64,000 nucleotides of DNA from JBCCXL01 sp039191605 (GTDB taxonomy: Bacteria; Acidobacteriota; Thermoanaerobaculia; Multivoradales; JAHZIX01). Below the pieces are notes generated by a model, which saw only the letters and a program-made list of their open reading frames with translations, searched no databases and had not been told where the DNA came from. Both the position numbers and the translations under genes were made by a program. Below are positions 62,001 through 64,000 of this stretch, piece after piece; positions within the stretch are counted from its first letter, which is position 1; every line of letters begins with the position of its first letter. The stretch spans positions 1 through 64,000 of the forward strand of contig JBCCXL010000010.1 of assembly GCA_039191605.1 (NCBI GenBank), given 5' to 3'.

Positions 62001-63977
62001 GGTATTTCCGTAGTTGTCGACGATCCGGAAGTCGACCTCGAGGGGATCTCCGATGCCAAAGTAGCGATTCGGTGCTCGATCGGGATCGCTGAAGTTGCCG
62101 AGGGCAAAGCGGTAGTAGATGAAGGTCTGCTGGTAGTCCCAAGGGAGCTCCGCTACGGGGTCGGCGAGCAGATGCTCGATCTCAGAATCGGTAGCTGCGT
62201 CGGTGCTCTGCCGCCCTGGGCCGAGAGGGAGACTCCAGATCGACTGGTGAAACCCTCGGCCCTCGCGAATGCGAAATTGAATCAGGTTGAAGAGCTTGGC
62301 GATTTCGACGTCCATCTCCCCAGCAGCGGCCAAAGAGGTATCGAATTCGGGATGACCGGGTCGAATACCCTGGGCGGCTAGGGCGGCTACGACATCCTCT
62401 CGAGTCGCCCCCGGTGAGGGGGAAGCGCTGGGCAGCGCGTAGCCGTCCCGAGGGTTCTCGCGGGATAGCTCAAAGCCAGTCGCCCCGGCAGGCATCGCCG
62501 GTTCATAGTGCGATTTGCCCGCGATCTCGGCCTGGTAGGTCGGACCAGTCCCCTCCGGAGAGATGGTGGAGTCGTTCGGTAGGGCGACGACGACATTGTG
62601 GAAAGGCAACAGCTCTCGCGAGGCCTGCTCAAAAGAGATCAGAACGGTGAACGACGAGCTCCTGGAATCGGCGAAGAGCTCGCCCACCGGCAGATCCCCC
62701 CCCTCCTCGGTCTCATAGTAGAGGTAGTAGCCGCCGCTGTTGACGATGCTGCATTCGAGCAGAAGCATCATGAAGTCGCGCCGATCGCTAAGCCGGGCAA
62801 AGACCGGATCCGGATCATCCGCCAGTTCTCGGAGCATCGCGCTTCGCAGCTCCGGGTTGCTGTCCGTCGACAGGTTCGTCTTGATCAAGAAAACTTCTTT
62901 TCCTGCCGACTCCGAGGCCAGGCCACCAGCCTCGGGATAGAGCAGGTCGACGCCAGCGATCTCGTCGAGTAGCTCGGGTCTCTTCCGGGCAGCCCGCAGA
63001 AAGGCGTCGAGCAGCTGGCGATTTGCCTCGTCGGCGCCCCCTACCTGGTAAACCTTTGGAAGAAATTCTGCGGATTCTCCCTTCGGCGACACGCTGGTTT
63101 GACGAGGCGCGAGAACCCGCTGGATCTCGAGATCGACGCGAATCGCCGTCTGGAACTGCCGCTCCAGGGTCTCGTTCTCTTCAAGAATCCCGAACGTACC
63201 GATCTCGAGCCTGCCGTCCGCAACCAGTCGTGCGCTCAATGGTCCAGCGAGAGAGACGATGCGGGGGCCCTCGTCCGCCATCGCAGCGCCGTTCCGGCTC
63301 CAGACGGTGCTGTTCTTCAAAGTGAATCGGAGGGGCTGTTCTCGCATTCGAGCGAGGGAGGCCGGCGGCTCGGTGATGCCGGCCCGGGGCCGAAGCGCAC
63401 TCAGCCGCCCGAGCTTGGCGCGGGCCTCCTGGTCGTCGGCGCCGATGACCAAAACCGGCGCATCTTCTCCGGTGGCGATCTCCAGCCATCCGGCCGGGGC
63501 ATCGGATCTCTTCCGGAGCCCCACGGACCAATCGGTTGCCTCCTCGAGCTCGATCGGGAACTGCGCTCCGATGAGCTCGTAAACCCCCTTCAGGCTCAAG
63601 GCCGGCCACAGTCTCCGGTCGGCAGGAATCTCGCGACCGTCCGGGATTCGCAATCCCTGTTGAGCGAAGCGCGATACTTTGCCGGCTAAGTCCTCATAGT
63701 CGATGCCGTCGAGGAGCTCTCCGAGAGTCCAACTCGCCTCTTCCCTCCCGAGGCCCGGGCCGTCGCGCTCTTCGACCGCGCGCAGCATCTGGTCTTGCAC
63801 CTCTTTGAAGATCTGGCCGAAATAGTCTTCAAAGACGAGCTTCGCCATGGATGGTTCGTCCGATCCTTCGGCGATACGGGCCCCGGGATCCTCCGCAGGG
63901 TCGAAAGAAAGCAGCAGCTCGTCGACGTATTCACCGAGATCACGCAGGAAGCTTTCCGGACGGGGACTCTTCGTCAT
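59049..63977 (-). CDS. Very large hypothetical protein, 1642 residues (unknown function)
   Basis: This is a 1642-residue protein without signal peptide, transmembrane segment or repeats that I can see. It appears globular with mixed alpha/beta character throughout. Recognisable patterns are weak: a helical N-terminus (LRDLGEYVDELLLSFDP), beta strands around MMLLLECSIVNSGGYYLYYE, and strand pairs like YMTSSWLKFVLPFGREDI. A C-terminal part contains WVQLPFTLTESYCFDL and ends in WWTCSERQKK. I do not recognise the family, and it does not resemble tape measures, fibres or Tc toxins. The ATG at 63977 lies 24 bases from the window end, so no upstream context is visible. Gene spacing suggests it is expressed with 57828-59015. 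Confidence 0.65.
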   Translation of the reverse strand: MTKSPRPESFLRDLGEYVDELLLSFDPAEDPGARIAEGSDEPSMAKLVFEDYFGQIFKEVQDQMLRAVEERDGPGLGREEASWTLGELLDGIDYEDLAGKVSRFAQQGLRIPDGREIPADRRLWPALSLKGVYELIGAQFPIELEEATDWSVGLRKRSDAPAGWLEIATGEDAPVLVIGADDQEARAKLGRLSALRPRAGITEPPASLARMREQPLRFTLKNSTVWSRNGAAMADEGPRIVSLAGPLSARLVADGRLEIGTFGILEENETLERQFQTAIRVDLEIQRVLAPRQTSVSPKGESAEFLPKVYQVGGADEANRQLLDAFLRAARKRPELLDEIAGVDLLYPEAGGLASESAGKEVFLIKTNLSTDSNPELRSAMLRELADDPDPVFARLSDRRDFMMLLLECSIVNSGGYYLYYETEEGGDLPVGELFADSRSSSFTVLISFEQASRELLPFHNVVVALPNDSTISPEGTGPTYQAEIAGKSHYEPAMPAGATGFELSRENPRDGYALPSASPSPGATREDVVAALAAQGIRPGHPEFDTSLAAAGEMDVEIAKLFNLIQFRIREGRGFHQSIWSLPLGPGRQSTDAATDSEIEHLLADPVAELPWDYQQTFIYYRFALGNFSDPDRAPNRYFGIGDPLEVDFRIVDNYGNTLLHDDDFPALRVPQLLYYDRLMAITDWPATGVNYVVEASESGPKFIVRVSFDVEAYPPGAGAVVAQQHLSALSQYNRIYDQLTDPNVAGAFRTSLIGSLEKSLNLDLLADFVETIRQFLRGERTEVGDLSLVFGLTEEELSAQTDEIFHLESSIRIFRTDHVAPDTVGKIDEAKEVITQIPAVVPEASTSVEGEDLGLQQVALFAEKFEAAFDRRLRVAVGTASAADRAQQPPDAAGAELWVVRIGAPTGIGIEIDPHQRHYYAPAPLHTSLQSETFLVREYISGEWSGGPEDYTEGERRFADVDLDVIARDFLAAVDAFLDPDLSVAVAKVDPDEFTRLMGLKGDLAGEIKQGVTTILAEDEPDREAREAAREAFFQRLLVSLSDSYKVDAITQVPARITHHLRPQQARLFGDIREVQGLEGTDADTTGNSFSSARLALTKVGEPTAAQGAEIQYLTFLFTAADPTEQSSYEARIGYQVSHLEHDFAPLNQAPGDPPRYMTSSWLKFVLPFGREDIALPVGEVNVPIPLRFYPEAPSLREQSAEPLYQQERWQRQGLEAGGESSVLEEVTQWSYGFAYDRPAAAQDTVIARVTFNSEQSEANSGALVGNRRAGEDREPVQSLFEGLARFAAEYPAIAHHFPAILAAAGASEDLDVARAVIRRFVDLVDGVVDGWRLHNRPHGLVQTLPLTKQVINIYQIRDYGERIEIDGSQETAWDPRWPEWPEIDGYRLTNPSGAPAHYRRETSAAQQERVLASEGFGDADRHRRFLLGGQSAISRENGMTSLKLVRNKFLQDHRETDERFIFETPWIGFPGPVTPRVIIEREISLAEFPGSTLPEKFSSFFKALFRVTAQSGSDREGPAASDTRLIKLTASFSRPQVSFHGGEKLWVQLPFTLTESYCFDLATDWDSNVVDSFVCRLGTALEKVFDGYGRPSSEGRLQFDLSLFADLADSKQLLVRLKQIVLPVGSEAGWWTCSERQKK

Positions 63978-64000
63978 GAAGTCAACTTCGAAGGGCTCGG

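Noticed and set aside
59049..63977. The 1642-codon gene as the missing eCIS tape measure
   Set aside because: Tape measures are long coiled coils with hydrophobic segments. This protein is mixed alpha/beta and lies outside the operon beyond a plus-strand group.

Overview
The window is GC-rich, about two thirds G+C by eye, and densely coded. It carries no rRNA, tRNA, insertion sequence or CRISPR array that I could recognise. The gene content fits an environmental, non-model Gram-negative bacterium: an outer-membrane lipoprotein, OmpA-like domains, a homodimeric-type pyruvate dehydrogenase and a large extracellular contractile injection system (eCIS). My best guess for the phylum is Acidobacteriota, but this is weak inference.

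Left part, plus strand (588-10825): a pyruvate dehydrogenase operon (aceE, aceF with one lipoyl domain, lpdA with its own fused lipoyl domain), a TerB-like gene, a thioredoxin-fold peroxiredoxin-like selenoprotein whose in-frame UGA is followed by a convincing bacterial SECIS hairpin, a sulfotransferase-like gene and an SLC13-type transporter. Then comes a minus-strand four-gene module (16142 to 10944): a putative ribbon-helix-helix-like protein, a lipoprotein, a secreted coiled-coil protein and a large two-TM protein. It is bracketed by the 3' end of the SLC13 gene and a decayed direct repeat of that same 3' end, so it looks inserted.

Centre, minus strand (51290 down to 16975): a 34-kb eCIS locus read right to left. 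The structural genes run sheath, tube, T4-baseplate-like protein, a disordered Ser/Pro protein, DUF4255/Pvc16-like cap, AAA+ ATPase, a small disordered protein, CIS-tube adaptor, LysM, gpD hub, gpV spike, gp25, two baseplate J-like proteins, a gpI-like tail protein and a DUF6519 protein. Many neighbours overlap by ATGA. Directly downstream is a cargo-like array. It has six proteins with an N-terminal DUF4157 (HExxH) domain and different C-termini: two M35-like peptidases with a beta-barrel-like tail, a possible L,D-transpeptidase-like domain, a lysozyme/transglycosylase-like domain, a SleB-like hydrolase with LysM-like segments, and a JAMM/DUF4329-like domain. Two tandem gluzincin-OmpA-like proteins lie among them. 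Many of these domains would act on peptidoglycan or protein, which makes the array the most interesting feature here. No tape measure, PAAR tip or tail fibre gene was recognised.

Right part: divergent from the sheath gene, a plus-strand group encodes a cytochrome P450, a NodU/CmcH-type carbamoyltransferase, an MpaB/DUF2236-like oxygenase and a DUF5995 protein. It suggests a small oxidative tailoring pathway. The last 6.5 kb (minus strand) hold three genes I cannot assign, including one of 1642 codons. Short degenerate tandem repeats (14-16 bp) sit in many intergenic gaps.
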